Shown here piece by piece: positions 32,883 to 33,288 of a stretch of DNA of 33,288 nucleotides (its first letter is position 1; every line of letters starts with the position of its first letter). Both the position numbers and the translations under genes were made by a program. The notes beneath the pieces are model-generated. The model was not told the origin of the DNA and ran no database searches. It saw nothing but the letters and a program-made list of their open reading frames with translations. Source of the DNA: Caulobacter sp. (lineage in GTDB: Bacteria > Pseudomonadota > Alphaproteobacteria > Caulobacterales > Caulobacteraceae); NCBI GenBank assembly GCA_028291265.1, contig JAQGIK010000169.1, positions 1-33,288 on the forward strand, written 5' to 3'.

Positions 32883-33173
32883 TCAGTTATTCTCCAAGGC
32901 GGTATAGAGCGCGCGGGCTTCGCTGGCCGGACCGCGGCGTTCCCCGGCCCCTTCCATGCGCACGGCGATCAGGCGGCCGCCCAGGGCGAAGACCAGTTGG
33001 TCGCCGACGTGCAGGGTGCGGCTGGGCTTGTCGAGGCGGGTCTCGATGCCGCCCCGGGTCATCCGCACCCGGCCCTCTTCGAGATATTTCGCGGCCAGCG
33101 AGCGGCTCTTGAAGAAGCGGGCGCGCCACAGCCAGACGTCGGCCCGGCAGGTGGTTTCGGCCGCGTCGCTCAC
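32883..33173 (-). CDS. S4-domain RNA-binding protein, Hsp15-like
   Basis: Predicted 96 aa. The S4 RNA-binding motif occupies about 10-60: RADVWLWRARFFKSRSLAAK, YLEEGRVRMTRG, then KPSRTLHVGDQLVFALGGR. It resembles Hsp15 of Escherichia coli, which binds stalled 50S subunits carrying nascent chains. The start is GTG at 33173, overlapping the stop of the upstream gene in GTGA, so it is translationally coupled to that gene. The C-terminal tail is charged and short. Confidence 0.88.
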   Translation of the reverse strand: MSDAAETTCRADVWLWRARFFKSRSLAAKYLEEGRVRMTRGGIETRLDKPSRTLHVGDQLVFALGGRLIAVRMEGAGERRGPASEARALYTALENN

Positions 33174-33288
33174 GGCTTGGCCCCGGGCGTCTTGCGGCGC
33201 GGGCGGCGGGCCTTCGGCGCGCGGACCGGGACCTGAAGCCTGGCCAGGGCGGCGAAGGGCGAGCCGGGCGGCGGGCTGACCGGGCCCG
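33170..33288 (-). CDS. C-terminal end of an upstream gene, probably a superfamily II helicase (partial)
   Basis: The minus-strand frame open to the window edge ends ...GSPFAALARLQVPVRAPKAR, then a basic PRRKTPGAKP tail and TGA at 33170-33172. The segment SPFAALA-L followed by a Lys/Arg/Pro-rich tail is the usual end of the helicase that precedes the S4–fdxA–carD block in alphaproteobacteria. Only 39 codons are visible, and no helicase motif lies in the window, so the identity rests on context. Confidence 0.55.
   Translation of the reverse strand, partial: GPVSPPPGSPFAALARLQVPVRAPKARRPRRKTPGAKP

Overview
The window is very GC-rich (most lines look near 70% G+C), densely packed chromosomal DNA. 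Gene content points to an alphaproteobacterium of the Caulobacteraceae type (Caulobacter/Phenylobacterium-like): the block helicase tail – S4 protein – 7Fe ferredoxin – CarD, an RpoH2-like sigma factor, a large TonB-dependent receptor, a MASE1 kinase, and RIME/REP-like palindromic intergenic repeats. The genus is inferred. There is no phage, transposase, integrase or CRISPR array.

Region 1 (1-7.4 kb): an NDH-2-like flavoprotein, a small VOC protein, a tandem pair of glutathione S-transferases, a dicarboxylate/amino-acid:cation symporter and a secreted glutamyl-endopeptidase-like S9 peptidase, flanked by two copies of the repeat. Region 2 (7.6-12.8 kb): a winged-helix protein, a nucleoside hydrolase/PfkB-kinase pair (nucleoside or ribose salvage), an AT-rich and probably transferred NYN-domain gene, a 2-oxoglutarate/Fe(II) oxygenase, a 57-aa protein and a MaoC-like hot-dog protein.

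Region 3 (12.8-18.1 kb): an aminotransferase, then a cluster with a stress flavour (hemerythrin protein, low-affinity iron permease-like membrane protein, DUF3606-type small protein) and an acyl-CoA synthetase/thioesterase pair. The iron permease-like gene has an exact GGAAC-N16-CGTT box and the hemerythrin gene a close variant, so EcfG/SigT (general stress response) control is likely. Region 4 (18.2-27.1 kb): a FecR-domain lipoprotein, a hybrid sensor kinase, a PNPOx-like flavoprotein, a TonB-dependent receptor with a leader carrying two perfect palindromes whose centres are 20 bp apart, and two divergent TetR regulators.

Region 5 (27.1-33.3 kb): tRNA-Arg(CCU), a single-domain response regulator, a DUF488 protein, DctA overlapping an SNase-like lipoprotein with altered catalytic positions, an RpoH2-like sigma factor whose start codon lies in a hairpin and which follows a 64-aa gene, then CarD (long leader with a short ORF), FdxA, an Hsp15-like S4 protein and the tail of a probable helicase. 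No gene-free stretch exceeds 300 bases; the longest (4696-4984, 25264-25540, 31370-31653, 32152-32429) hold repeats, palindromes, terminators or leader structures described below.

I found no clear new multi-gene system. The most promising leads are the regulatory architectures (TonB-receptor leader, EcfG boxes, sigma-factor start hairpin, shared GCTAG-N8-CTAGC motif) and the lone AT-rich NYN gene. All calls are from reading the sequence; no database search was run.
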